Positions 1 to 12,300 of a DNA stretch of 64,000 bases are shown here, in pieces (the stretch's first letter is position 1; every line of letters begins with the position of its first letter). The DNA is taken from the NCBI GenBank assembly GCA_008360975.2, contig CM039184.1, positions 39,543,797 to 39,607,796 on the forward strand. The letters run 5' to 3'. The position numbers were made by a program, and so were the translations under genes. Origin of the DNA: Lichenostomus cassidix. Its lineage: Eukaryota; Chordata; Aves; Passeriformes; Meliphagidae. The notes beneath the pieces were generated by a model, which made no database searches, was not told the origin of the DNA, and saw only the letters and a list, made by a program, of their open reading frames with translations.

Positions 1-2900
1 CAAATGTAGTTTGAATCTATCTTCTTCTAGTTTAAAACCATAATCTCTTGTCCTGTTGCAACAGGCCCTACTAAAAACTTTGTCCCCAGCCTCATTTAGA
101 TACTGAAATGCTGCTATAAGGTCTCCCTGGAACCTTCTCTTCTCCAGACTGAGCAACACCAAATTTGTATTTTGAGAAAATTGCATGGGTTTTCTTCTGT
201 TATGAAGCAGAGTACTAAAAGTATGGATTCTGTTCTCAAGGAAAGACTGTTTCCATGAGGCTTACCAGCATTAGTGTCTGACTTGCCTATTTTTCTTTCA
301 ACAAGCTCATATTTGAAATAGGTACTCTCAGAGGTGGTTGTGGGAAGAAGGCTGGCCGACTGCATTCAACATAAGGATTTGCCTAGCCAGGAGGGAGTAT
401 TCAACCTGCAGTAAACTGGTCAGCATGAGTTGCTCCCCCAATTTCAGGCTCGGTCTTTAATTTTCTTCCTCCTTCCATTGCTTAACATTAAATGTGTTTA
501 TTCAAAAAATGAAAGAAAGGTATTTGGTTTGGTTTTATTGGGTTTTGGTTTTTTTTGTTTTGTTTTACTAAAAAACAGTACAAATTGTTAGGTATCTCAT
601 ATGAGATCTTCTTTAACTTCATAATTGATTTTTGAAAAGCTTGCGGTTCTGCTGGTTTTTCAAGTCACCAAAATACTAATGTCAGACTCTTTAAAAGCTT
701 TCTGGACAGCATTTAACTCATTATCCAGGTAGTCACAGATCTCCAGGTGAAAACAGGTGTTTGCTTTCCAGCTCAGCTTGGAAACTGCAGCCACACTTGG
801 CATGAAGGTCTCCCTCCTGGAAGTGATGAACTGTTCCCATCAGAGTAGTATATTCACATTCATGAAAGTGTTTCCACTCAGCCTTTCACCTGGCTTGGTT
901 TGACAAGGAGGTCTGGTTACCCAGTGAGCTCACGAATAATTCAGGGAAAAAAATGTGGTCCAGTCAAAAGTTTGAATTTGGGTAAGAGGTAGTGAGATGG
1001 AAGACTGTAATAGAGTAAGTGTTTAGGAAAGACATGAGAAAAATAGGACAGAGACAAATAAAACTTGAGAAAAGAAGGCTGTTATCACCTCTCCCTCTGC
1101 CTTCTCCAACAGGCTCTGTCTCTACAAGCAAGTCCTACAGCCTGGAACACCATCCCTCAGCTAGAAGTATCTAGATGCCTTCTTGGCACTGTGAATCAAT
1201 CTACTGACTTGGTGTAAAATGCAGCTCTTGTCCTGAAAGGACTTGATGGGAATACCTCATTTCCTAAGCCCTATCTCTAGCAAATTATATACATAGATTC
1301 TTGTTAGATTGCCAGTGATAAATTCACTAGACCTACACAATCAGAGTACAGCACTATGTACAAATGTTCTCAGGTATGCTTTGGTGCAGGCAGACATCTT
1401 ACCAGACACATCCCTGCTTTAGGGAGGAGAGAGGAATAAGCCCATCCACCTATCTGCATGGTGGTCTCATTCTCATCCTCTGCCACGGAGGATCTCAAAT
1501 ACTTTAGGGAGAAGTGAAGGTGAGACTGTAGTCAAGTATCCTGTTACTGTCATCATGAACAGTGGGATGGGGCAGCCATTTTGTATGTAAAAGAAGGATA
1601 CGGAGAGAGTTACAGGGAGAGTACAAAGGCTGTGGGTCTTGCCATGGGGTGGAACACATAGTATCACACTCTCTTCCACCAGGCCAATTGCAGAGATTAG
1701 GTAAGGGTAATGATAACCTACCACCCAATCACCAGGCCATCATGCCCACTGTAATCCCTCCAGCACATATCTCATGGCATACCTCATGGAAATCCCTTTA
1801 CCACATATGCCATGGTGCATCTCATAGCTGCAGGCCTCATTGTATCTTAGCTTTGGGTTTGTTTTGCTCTATTTTAAAGACCATTGGAAAAGTTCTACAG
1901 TAATTTTCCTTTAAAGGAGCAAGATCGTTCAAAAGCAGAACTTACCAAATCTAATGGAAGAGCAAACTCTGTGACAGGAGTTTTTCACAGCAAAATAACT
2001 AGGAACTCAAGGAACATCCCTATGTCCCATGACTTTGAAGCAGATTAAGAGAAGTCTTCTCAGTCATTTACAACATATAACCTTGCAAACGCCTGTTGTA
2101 ATTCACAACCTACATGAAGAAGGGGCCTATTTAATTTTTCAACAGAAGCATGGGCAATAATCTGCCTGGAACTGAAATTTCAATGAGTTAAAAGAGACCA
2201 GCCCTCTCTCACAGAACATTTCTACAAGAGAGACACAAGATTGCTCCTATCCAGCAGGTCATCAGGGAACTCATCTACAATGTTTAAAATTGCCTCCTGT
2301 GCATCCTTTTTGAACCTGCACTTCCCAGGTCTCAATCATTACTCTACTCTTATGATCTGACTATACAATGGCATACAATGCTTTAAAGTGGCTGCTTTTC
2401 AACTTCAGGTGACAAGGCAGATGCAGGAGAAAAAGGACAACAGTAATTTGAGGGAAAAAGGATATAATTAAAGTTAAAATTAATCTGCAAAACCTATCAG
2501 ATCCTAAACAAATAACACACATAGAAATTATACAGGATGCAATCTAGGAAACAGTATTTAATTAAAAAAACAAGCACCAAATGCCTCTGGAAGTGAACAT
2601 CAATTTGCCAACATTGTTTTTGCTACACAATGTAGAGTTTCAAGTCTTGTTTTTGCAAGCACCCTATGGAAATTTCACATTCTGTCTTCCACTGATCTTA
2701 AAAAGACTGCTACAAAATGAAACATCAGAAAAAATGTTTTGCAATTTTGTAAAAGTCTGTTTCACAAAAATTCAGTCAAGAGATACAAATTTACTATTTT
2801 TTAACATATTTCAGCTGAAGTTTGTAATTAACTCAATAGAATTAGAGCTATGAAGTGAAATTTTTCCAGTACCACAGATCTAGTTTTTCACCTGGATTAC
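1..2900. other. Intergenic sequence downstream of CASP3, no gene seen
   Basis: I see no exon with family similarity and no RNA gene here. Open frames on both strands are short, low in complexity and unlike any protein I recognise. A T-rich, T/G low-complexity tract lies near 525-570. The right part may belong to a long CASP3 3' untranslated region, because caspase-3 mRNAs often have 3' UTRs well over 1 kb. The next gene in the usual vertebrate order (IRF2) would lie to the left, outside the window. Confidence 0.6.
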
Positions 2901-2927
2901 ATGTGGTACACACAGCGCAAACCCTCT

Positions 2928-3106
2928 TTTATTTAAGGCCAAAAAGAGGAAATCACACTGTTCAGAATGGTGACTTCCTTTTGCACTGATTCTTATAGCT
3001 CCAAAAATGCCCCAACAGCTCCACCCTTAGGGAGCTGCAGAAAAAGACATTTTGGAAGACTGGTCCCTTAGGTACCCAGCTTCAAGGTCAGAATACAAAA
3101 TTTATT
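2928..3106 (-). terminator. Candidate CASP3 poly(A) signals (AATAAA at 3101-3106 and 2928-2933)
   Basis: Two AATAAA hexamers on the minus strand lie about 635 and 810 bp beyond the CASP3 stop. Either could end the CASP3 transcript. The family often uses a longer 3' UTR, so weaker ATTAAA motifs further left (near 2560 and 2130) are also possible. I cannot choose between them without transcript data. Confidence 0.3.
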
Positions 3107-3740
3107 TTGAAACAGCTACCATGTTCATATAATTGATTTATGTAATATTCCATACACAAAGTTATAAAATTACCAGAAATTATTAGGAAAAACTGACTGT
3201 ATTCTAAACATGCTTCCTAATTGTATGCAAAACCATGAAATGGCTGTTTTCCACAGTTTATACCCAAAAGTATAAAAACAGTTTAGGTTAAATTATAACC
3301 TAAACTTTAAGAACTTGAGTTAAGAAGAAATGTATGATGACACTACTATTATATTACCATCACTGACATTCTGAATCGTTTTTGTAAGATATGAAAACAA
3401 ACTCTTTACAAGAACTGTTTCTTGGCTCTGCCTCTTCAGCAAAGTGAAATGTAGCACCAAATAACTCTGATAAACGATCTAATCTTACTTTAGTCTCTTC
3501 TTCCTAATTTTTTGTGATACTCAGAGCACTACTTTCAAATGTGCCTGTGCTTCAGCTACTCAGGTTTACATTTCTAACACAGCCATACTATGTTTTACTA
3601 CTAACGACAGACATGTATCTAACTTTGAGAGAGTTCATTGTGCCACACACAGTGGTGAACAGTTATTCAGTTTTGAAAGTGGTATTTTGTACTAATATTG
3701 CATATAAAATGCAGATAAAACCATGAACTGAAAAACTGTT

Positions 3741-6700
3741 TTAAGAAGGGAAATAAAACTCTTTGGTGAGCATAGAGACAATACATGGAATCTGTTTCTT
3801 TGCATTGAAATCTTGTCGAGTTGAGCAGGACTCATACTCTGCCACTCTGCGATTTACACGCGTTAAAATCTGCATGAGTTCAAGCTTCCCTGCATGTTCC
3901 TTCAGCATTTTACACAGTGACTGAATAAACCAGGAGCCTTCAGCTGAATTCCTCCACGAGTAATAGCCTGTGGAAGAGAACAATGTCAAAGTGATCAGAT
4001 GTAACAGCCTTTGATACAGGACACATCAGCAATTAGGGAACAATGCATTGTTTCTAACAGCAATCAATGTTTTAAAATAAAAACTCAAAACCACCAACCA
4101 ACAACATTTAGATTTCATAATCTCCACAAATTCCAACTCAAAAAGCTTCCCTAATCCTGTCATCTTTTATAATCTAAGAAAACCTTAAGTAGGAAGAAAA
4201 TCAAAAGGCAGGAAAACTATCTTCTGCTGCAGCAATTTTAGACATTAATCACTTCTTACTTTTCATGGAGTACACGAATACAAAGGAGAGGAGACAGTAC
4301 AGATGGAAAACGGGTTTCAGTGTCACTAGCTTCAGGAATATGTGCAGAATTAAAGACTGAACCTACTTCTGCTAAGTGGAAATGGAAAGGACATATGGAG
4401 GGTTTTGCCTCTACCAATTCTGCTTAAGGATGCAATGCAAATACAGCTGGTAGACAAATATGTTGGTGTTTATCATCCACTTCTGCATATCTGATTGTTT
4501 TGTTCTCTCAGAATAATACCTTTTCCTCTTGCTGCAAATTATTTGCACAATTCCAATTAACTAAATTTCCAGCATATGAACATTTGAGGGTTTGCTAGTG
4601 AGAAGGATATATTCAGGGTTTGGTAGAGGTTTTGTAGGAACTGAGAATAGCAACTACCTCAAAAAAAAAAAATCAAATCAAGGTTAAAAAAGTGATTGAG
4701 GGAAGAAAATATTTACTTCCACGAAATAGTGTATTGGGTCTGGCTGAGCCAGAGTTGATTTTCCCACAGCAGCCCTCACAATGCTGTGCTTTGCATTGGT
4801 AGCTGGAAAGGTGTTGATAGCACCCCAGAGCTTTAGCTGCTGCTGAGCATCCCCCCCACTAAGGGGCTGCAAGTGGGCAAGATCCTGCGAGGGGACACAA
4901 TGAAGACAGCTGACCCAAAGTGACCAAAGGGACATTCCATACAATCAAACTCACCCACTGACTGGATCCAACTCCAAATTGTAATTTATAGCATGAGTGC
5001 AGCCTGATATGGATACAGTCTCTCACCTGGAGCTGTAGAATAGGCATAGAGGAAGTCTGCTTCTACAGGTATTTTCTGACACATCGTTTCTTCTGATCCA
5101 CTGTCTGTCTCAATACCAGAATCTAATTCTGTCCCTCTACAAGCCTATTTGGTGGAAAGAAGAATGGAAAACAATATTAAAATAAAAAAATAAAGGCAGT
5201 GATAATTATAAAAAGATTGATATTTTGTGTTCTAAAAATTATAATATCTTGATTAAAAAACTGCAAAAATAACAGGAATTTATGTGTTACATTTCCATTA
5301 GACAGACTCAGAAGAAAAGTAATAGCATTTATTTAAGTCAACTATACAGTTTGGATAAGATACATATTCATTCAGAAGTGCACTCAGAAGCTCATTAAAA
5401 TATTGGCTAAGATTTTACTAAATACATAGAATTAGTGCAATGTCAGCTATTATAAATACTGTCTACCCAATAGGGAAAATTGTGCCACTTTAGACCTGAA
5501 GAGAATCTTATTCTGAAACTAATTACATTCAAATCTATTTTATAAACAATTATTAACTTCTTTGCACTAATAATTAGTGGGAAATGGTATTTTTTAAACT
5601 ATCTGTCTGATTTGATGATCATTGTTCAGCTGTACATCACCTGAATGAAAAAGAGCTTGGGTTTTCCTGCTAAACTCCTGCACCTGTCACCTCTGAAAAG
5701 GCTTGTCAGTGCTTTCAGTTCAAGAGGCCCATCTGTACCATAGATCATCCCTTCATCGCCATGGCTTAGCAAGACACAAACAAAACTGCTTCGCTTGCTG
5801 TGATCTTCTACAGAAACTTGAAAGAAAAGAAGAGAATTATGTTAACTTCCTGTGTTCCCTAAACATTTTGAACATTTGATCCTTCCTGTGTCACAGAAGT
5901 CTTTAAGAACAAATTCACATGTTTAGAAACCTCCAAACAATTTTCACTTCCAAACAGAAGACGCCTGCCTACTTTACTTCAGGAAGTTGGGCACAGAAAA
6001 CCCCAAATTAAAGGCCAACCCTGCCCATTGCAAGACATGGTGGCAGTGCTGGGCCAGCAATACTGTAAGGAGACAAAAAGGGTATTCCCAGTGTCTCAAA
6101 GTCTGAATGGTACACCTTATTCATGCAGTAATGGTCAGTCTTGTGATCTGGGATCAGACTGATGGGAAGTTCTGAGTTCTGGAAAGGAACGGAGAGGTCC
6201 TACCTCTCCTTCCAGCTGGGGGTGTTTCAACTACCTGGATTACATGGGAACTGAATGTGGCATGACAGTTGCTGCTCCTGCAGGAACCTAGCAGTACCCT
6301 TCTCTTTCTCTCAATTTTTACCTGTAGTGAGGTCTAGAAAGATTTTTGAATCCTCTTAATTTTTTACTTACAGTTATTTAAGCTTGATATAAAGTGTTTG
6401 TAGATTTATACTTTTTTTCCCCCCCTCCATCTTGTGGAGCAAAAATAATGTAGAATTTATATTTTCCAATGTCTTTTGTTGACTGACATTGTGGGAAGTG
6501 TACTAGAGGACCAAGATGATTTTTTTCAAATTTATCAAAAGATACAAACAAGGTTTAAAAAAAAGGATCCGAAAGAAATTATGAGTGGTAACTCAAGAAG
6601 ATGCAAGAGTTTGTAGATGAAAACTGAAAACAGTCCCTAAAGCTGAAGTCTTACTATTTAGTGCTTCCCAAAACACTGAATTTCTGTTCTGGAAGAAATG

Positions 6701-9343
6701 AACTCTTTAGGCTTTTGTCAAGCAATGCACACTCAAGCATTTCTACAAATTATGGACAAGCACTGCATTTAGAAGAGTCACATTTTCAGCTACTGTCAAC
6801 AGACTAGCTGCAACAACACTAAAATTAACCATGCCTGGGAACATTTTCTGGCATAAACATTAACCAGCAGTAAAGAACCTACATCTATGCTAGCAAACAC
6901 TTTCATTAAAAAAAAAAACCAAAAAAACCCAAACACAAAACCCAAGACCAGGGTTGCTACAGGATAACTGCTGCTGGGAATAATCACTGGAAGACTTTTA
7001 CTGTTTAAGTGTGACCTGAAACAGCCTGGGAGAGCACTAGTGGGCATGAGTCACAGTCATGACAGAGAACCTTCCAACAGTTAACTAGAATGTCCTGTGT
7101 TCCAGGGCTGCTGATACCTCCAGGCACCATTTAATGTAAGGGTCTGGATGTAGCCAAGTCCAGACAAAGCATGTCTAACACAGTAGTATAAAGCTGTCAC
7201 TTGAGAGAAGAGTGTTTTGTTTCCAAAGTCAAACAAAATGTGAGTTGTTTATCTAAAAGAAAATTCAGCCCACACACCTGTAATTCTGGTCCCTCAATCA
7301 GAACCCTTCCTTGGGCCAGACCACTAAGCATTTAGCACAGAACCCCTCTACCCAATCTAGCAGTTTTTTTTCCAACTCACAGAGCTTCAGTGATCCCAGG
7401 GTCAGAATTTAAAACATTCTGCATTTAAGTTTCAGCCTTTTTTCCAGCCTTCTTTAGAAGATGAGAAAGGATACGGAGACAACAGTCATGGCACAAAAGA
7501 TGGAGAGACAGCAAAGATGAATAAACATAGAAACTATGATGTACATGTCATCCTTAGCAATAAATCACCAGAAGGTGTGAAATATCATCTAAAAGAACCC
7601 AGAAAGAAGAGAGGTGAGGGCTAGAGATGTATTTGTAAACAGTGGTTGACTTAATACACACACCAGACATATAATAACTTACCATGTTTCAATAGCTTAT
7701 AAATGTTCTCACATGAAAGATCATTGTTGATTTTTACTTTATATCCCAGCTTCATAAAAACTTCTCTGACACCTGCAGCATCCGCATCTGTACCTGAACG
7801 GGGCAGCATCCCTATTGCATAAGAGGAATGCATTATTTTTTATATTATATAGATGGCATGGTCTGATTGAGCCAAAATTCTTTTCTCACTTATACTGATA
7901 TCAGTCTGAAATATTCCATTATTCCAGATCCACTCTAACAGAGAAAACATTGCACTGTTACATGTGCACACCATCTCCCACCTTCTGTACCTGTGTTGTA
8001 AATTTATCTACATCTTATTTTTGTATCTACCTATCTATAAAAGGACATAAGAATTTCATTTGCAAGATAGAAATCATGACTAAAAGGTAAGACAGTCTTG
8101 TACTGCTGATCAATTTTCCTCCTCATTACTGCTATACCATAACATGTTCCCTCTATGCTTATTTGGAAAAATGGACAGAAATAAATCACACCCATAACTT
8201 AATTTTAGAGTGCAATCAAAACTGGTCTGCGAATTTAATTCTGAAGAATAGCACATGACATTAATTTATCTAAATTAAGGAAAGAAGTCAAAAACTTGAA
8301 AGTGGTACCAGTATGTCTGTGGAAGTTCTTATTGTTTATTATTATACATTCCCCCATTTCTGGATAATCCATTCTGTAACTGTAGTCTGGCAGAATTCCA
8401 GAGTCCATAGACTTGCTAGCAGGTAGGTTCTTTCTGTATAGAAACCATACAAAATTTAGGTGTTAATTTCTGATCTCTCTATTTTAAAAATAATTATAAT
8501 AACAGGCTATTTTAGCAAACCCAATGAAACTGGTAAGGTCACATTTGTAGTAACCTTCTGTGCAACTTGCAACAAGCTTAAAATTAAAAGAATCAAGGAA
8601 GAACTGTGTTTAAAGTTATAATGCTTCTGCACAGGAGAATATGAAAACTTAGTTTAGAGATGCCAATTACTGTATCAACAAGAAATCAGCTGGGTTTCTT
8701 TACTATCATCTTTTGAAACCCGTGTACCTGGAGGAAAGGTTAGCTCTGAGAAAACAAATCTGTTCTGAGTTCTAACCAGAAGTCATTACCATTGAATTTT
8801 CATAAGTAAACACTCAAAACCCAGAAAGATGTGGCAGATGTGTGCTCCTTTTCTGCTAAAGCAATAGCCACCACCATGATGGCTATATCTGAATGAAGCC
8901 AGCCTGTCTTCTACAGGCTCAGGTCAGCTCTAGAAGCACTGCATAGAAAGAGGTGAGCATTTATCCTAAGGTGAGACATAGATGTCTTCTCAAGAAGAGC
9001 TAAGCACTTGATAATACTGTTAAACTAAGCCTAACTGCACCTCAAGTGTTTTGCTTTTTAGTTCCTTGTACATGCACATGGCCTGTTCTGTCACATACTG
9101 CATATTTTCAAAGTCAGTACGACTCTAATAATTGTTTTTGATTATTACAATGTACCATAATCAAAACTTTTCCGTTTAACATTATTTCTCTATGGCTCTC
9201 ATCTTCCATTACAGAACAAGATTCCTCAAGAATTAAATTGAAGACTTAAACCAAAATAACTTCACTTACCCTTTATAACCTGGAATAGATTTTGCATCTG
9301 CCAGATCCTCCCCCAAATGTGGTCCATCTCCAATGTCTGCCAT
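3741..9343 (-). CDS. CASP3: Caspase-3, executioner cysteine protease of apoptosis (complete CDS, 6 coding exons)
   Basis: Caspase-3 cleaves proteins after DxxD sites in the cytosol and nucleus to carry out apoptosis. Coding exons on the minus strand: about 9270-9343 (start codon at 9343), 8309-8433, 7683-7811, 5641-5816, 5027-5144, 3741-3967 (stop at 3741). Phases close exactly and give 282 aa, close to the 277 of human. The order is a short prodomain with a KSMD/S junction (Asp about 35), the p20 region with SHGDEG (catalytic His about 128) and QACRG (catalytic Cys about 170), the IETD/S linker site (Asp about 182), then p12 ending [16 protein letters not shown]. The start lies in [13 protein letters not shown], with A at -3 and G at +4. 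Its 5' splice acceptor is at about 9363-9364, so the 5' UTR begins in an upstream exon, probably in the CpG island shared with PRIMPOL. Confidence in identity is very high; the first donor site (9270) is uncertain by one base. Confidence 0.97.
4730..4955 (+). mobile_element. Degenerate fragment of an avian endogenous-retrovirus LTR
   Basis: The stretch begins TGTATTGGGTCTGGCTGAG and continues with blocks such as GAGTTGATTTTCCCACAGCAG, GGTGTTGATAGCACCC, TTTAGCTGCTGCTGAGCA and CAAAGGGACATTCCATAC. This order of blocks is what I recall of an abundant ERV LTR family of neoavian birds. The fragment starts with TG, but I see no clear CA end, target-site duplication or internal coding region, so it is a partial or solo LTR. 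It sits in the last CASP3 intron, opposite to the gene. The subfamily name is not assigned. Confidence 0.6.
5027..5144 (-). CDS. CASP3: CASP3 coding exon with the catalytic cysteine and the IETD activation site
   Basis: This 118-nt exon starts exactly at [16 protein letters not shown] and ends at [12 protein letters not shown] in phase 1. It carries the catalytic Cys of QACRG, whose Gln ends the previous exon. It also carries the IETD/S site cut by initiator caspases to separate the large and small subunits. All of these residues match the caspase-3 family; nothing suggests an inactive copy. Confidence 0.95.
5641..5816 (-). CDS. CASP3: CASP3 coding exon with the catalytic histidine
   Basis: This 176-nt exon reads from [20 protein letters not shown] through to [20 protein letters not shown] holds the catalytic-dyad His, and [12 protein letters not shown] is the caspase core beta strand leading to it. 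It ends in phase 0 just before the ACRG exon, the same split as in mammalian caspase-3. Acceptor at 5817-5818 and donor at 5639-5640 are canonical AG and GT. Introns of about 1.87 kb and 0.5 kb flank it. Confidence 0.95.
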
Positions 9344-9362
9344 TATTGCTTTCAATTATCAG

Positions 9363-12300
9363 CTTGAAAATGCAAGAAAATAGAAGTATTATGACAGTTC
9401 ACAGAACAACTTTAGCCTAGGAGTATTAGCAGGCAAAAAAAAAAAAAAACCAAAACATTTCTGGGTAATCCCTACATATTTTATATTTGAAAGAAGAACA
9501 TGAAGTATTTTTCTAAATTATTGCCTTTTAAAAGAGCTCTGGGAAAAAGAGTCTGCAGATCCCTGTGACCAAATCATTGTAAAGACCTACAAAAAGCAAG
9601 ATAAGAGATGAAAAAATTGAAAACAATCTTTAAAATATTGCAATGTTCCCCCACACAGTAGAAATTAAGAATAAAAATCAAGCAATACAAATTATTAGAC
9701 ATGTGCAAAGAACAACACAGATGAGAAATTGGGTCATAGTAGTTTGAGAAACGAATAATTTCTCTGCATTCTGTTTCAAATTAAACACCACTGCATCCCA
9801 TTTCAATTGGTGAACATGAAGGCAATTGCAAAATGAATACAATAAAACCACAACAATATAATTTCAAATAGTTGATGAAAGGAACCCTATGCTGTGGGGC
9901 TGCTATTTATTTTTATGAGAATAGGACAATAAAATATAATGGATACCAAGCCAGAAATCAATTTAAAAGCATTAAACCTCCCCCACAGTTAGTCTGTGTG
10001 TACTCATGGAACATATTACCAAAAGTTACCTTAACCTCAAGTTTCAGAAAACAATTATGCATCATAAATTCAAATCTCCAGATAGGACAAAGTAATAAAT
10101 GCTTAGAAGTGCTGAGAACTCAAGAAACAAAAAAGGCATTACAAGGCAAGAATATACCTGAGCAGATATATTTATGGTAAATAAGAAGGTATAAGTAACC
10201 AGACCAAGTAGTACGATTTGCTGACCAGATATGATGAAGATTCCCATTTAAGGCTTAGGTTCTTTAGGGCAAACTATATTTGCCATCTTACATCATGATC
10301 ATTTCATTATTATATTAAGTCTCAACTTCGTATCTATAATCTTGTTAGTACAACACAAACACCCATTTTTGTGGCAACAATTATTGGTGCATCAGAAGCC
10401 CTAATTTGATTATATATAACGTTATTTCTTAACTTGTTTCTAGGAAGACATTTACTTACATTTTTAGTGACTTCAAAAGATCTTCAGTGTTACTCTGAAT
10501 ACTATTTCAGAGCACTGATGTAATTAAATCTTCTTCACCAAATTATTCCAGACTTGACAACTCTATTATGCAGCAAACAGGAAATTTCCTGAAAATCAAA
10601 TTATAGAAGTATTAAATAAGCTTGGTATTTTAGAAATAAAATGTCTAAAATACATTCTATCATTACGTTTTAGAAATTTACTTTAGAGACAGAATCACGG
10701 GGCAGGAACTAAATCTACAATGCTGAACTTGACTGCCTAGCACCATGATCTGGACTCAATCATCCTAACTTCAAAGTCTAATTCATTAAAAGCACCCTAT
10801 GGGAAGAAAAGGGCAAACAACTCCAAAGGGCAATTCAAATATCTGTGACCTGTGGTATGACAGTGCTCCAACCCTATGCCTTATTGGGCAGGGAACATTA
10901 GCATTGCCAGCAAAGTCCAGTCTACAGTGACAACTGGTGTGTGCACTAATCTCTAACTGAAGAGCAGAGCTTCTGATCCCCAGAAATTGGAAAGAACAGC
11001 TTTCATTGACAAGAATGCTCTAAGTTCTCCTGCTCTAGTACAGCCTAGCTTCCAGGAGTTTCTATGCCTTTTTCAATCAGCCCTACTGCAATCATCTTTG
11101 GCTTTGGTTCTCAGCTTTCCTGAGCTCTCAAGCCCTAGCAAAATTTGTAGGAAGACATCCAACCAGCTCAATCCACCATTCTGATCCAACTCATACTGTG
11201 CAGGAGCACAACCCAAACCCTTCAATGTGGCTGGGATTAATAAGAGACAGGGAAAATGTTAACTTCCTTCCTCATTTGTTCTCTGCCTGACAACAGTAAT
11301 AAACAGCTACGCCACATAAAGTACAGCATCACATGCCACCTCTATTATCAAAACCAACTAGCAGGTGTACTGACAGCAGTGTAGCCATGACAGCATGGAA
11401 ATCAACTTCTGCTAAAAACCCACGTGTTTCTCCCAGCTGTTTGGCACTGTGAAGTTCCACATTGCCAGTGCTGCAAGTACATGAAGGAGAGTGTAAACTA
11501 GTAAATATGTGCCTACATGAGCTGTGGTCAGCTCCTGTCTATCCAATGACCCAGCTACCAATGGCTACTTGGAGAAAGACTCAGCCAAAGTATAGGGAAA
11601 GCTAACACTCTCTGGCCAACAGATATACCCTTGGAATCATGAGGGAGGGTAAATGGATCATTAGGCTGTCCTCGGTTCACACCAGGTGTGCTCCAACCAA
11701 ACTGCTCAACAGCAGCAGACTTAACCAAGCCAACTGCAGACCCGACTGGCTGCCAGCACTGAATGCTTCTTACAACATAAATGTCAAAGCAGGATGCAAA
11801 CACTAAGAGAAATCTTCAACGTTCAAATGACCTTAAATTAAGACTTATGTCCTTGACCCTTCTACAACCTTGAATTTAAAGCTCTAAAATTGCTGTCCTC
11901 AATCCAGTGCCAAATAAACAATGAAACTGGAAGAAGTAGCTAGTAAGACCTACAATTATAACTATAGTACTTTCTTTCTGAAAAATGTAAAACCATTTTA
12001 ATACCATATCATAAAAATATTTCTTACTAAAGCCTCCGCAATCCTAGTTCACAGCCTACAGCTTCAGTTGTTTATTGAACAGTTAGAACTTACTGCACTC
12101 TACTTCATTGCAATTGGAGCTTGTCTAAGAGACTTTACAGAAGCTTTAGGGATTGTCTAGAAAAACTGGTTATAACACGTCAAGTATTTGAAATTTGCAT
12201 GCTTTACCTTCAGAACAGAATCTGTAACTCACTTTTAATATCCATCAATTCCTGAGCACCCTGAGGCACCAAGTCACCTGCACTACTTTAAAGAACAAAA

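Noticed and set aside
1473..1903. Open frames of up to 113 aa on both strands left of CASP3
   Set aside because: No family similarity, no splice or promoter context, and mutual overlap; best explained as chance.
7651..7682. Extension of the caspase open frame with [11 protein letters not shown]
   Set aside because: It reads past a strong GTAAGT donor at 7677-7682; the exon ends at 7683 and joins VSVEDHSK in phase.
8865..8900. Possible C/D snoRNA (ATGATGG and CTGA boxes) in a CASP3 intron
   Set aside because: The boxes are only about 10 nt apart with no terminal stem, far too short for a snoRNA.
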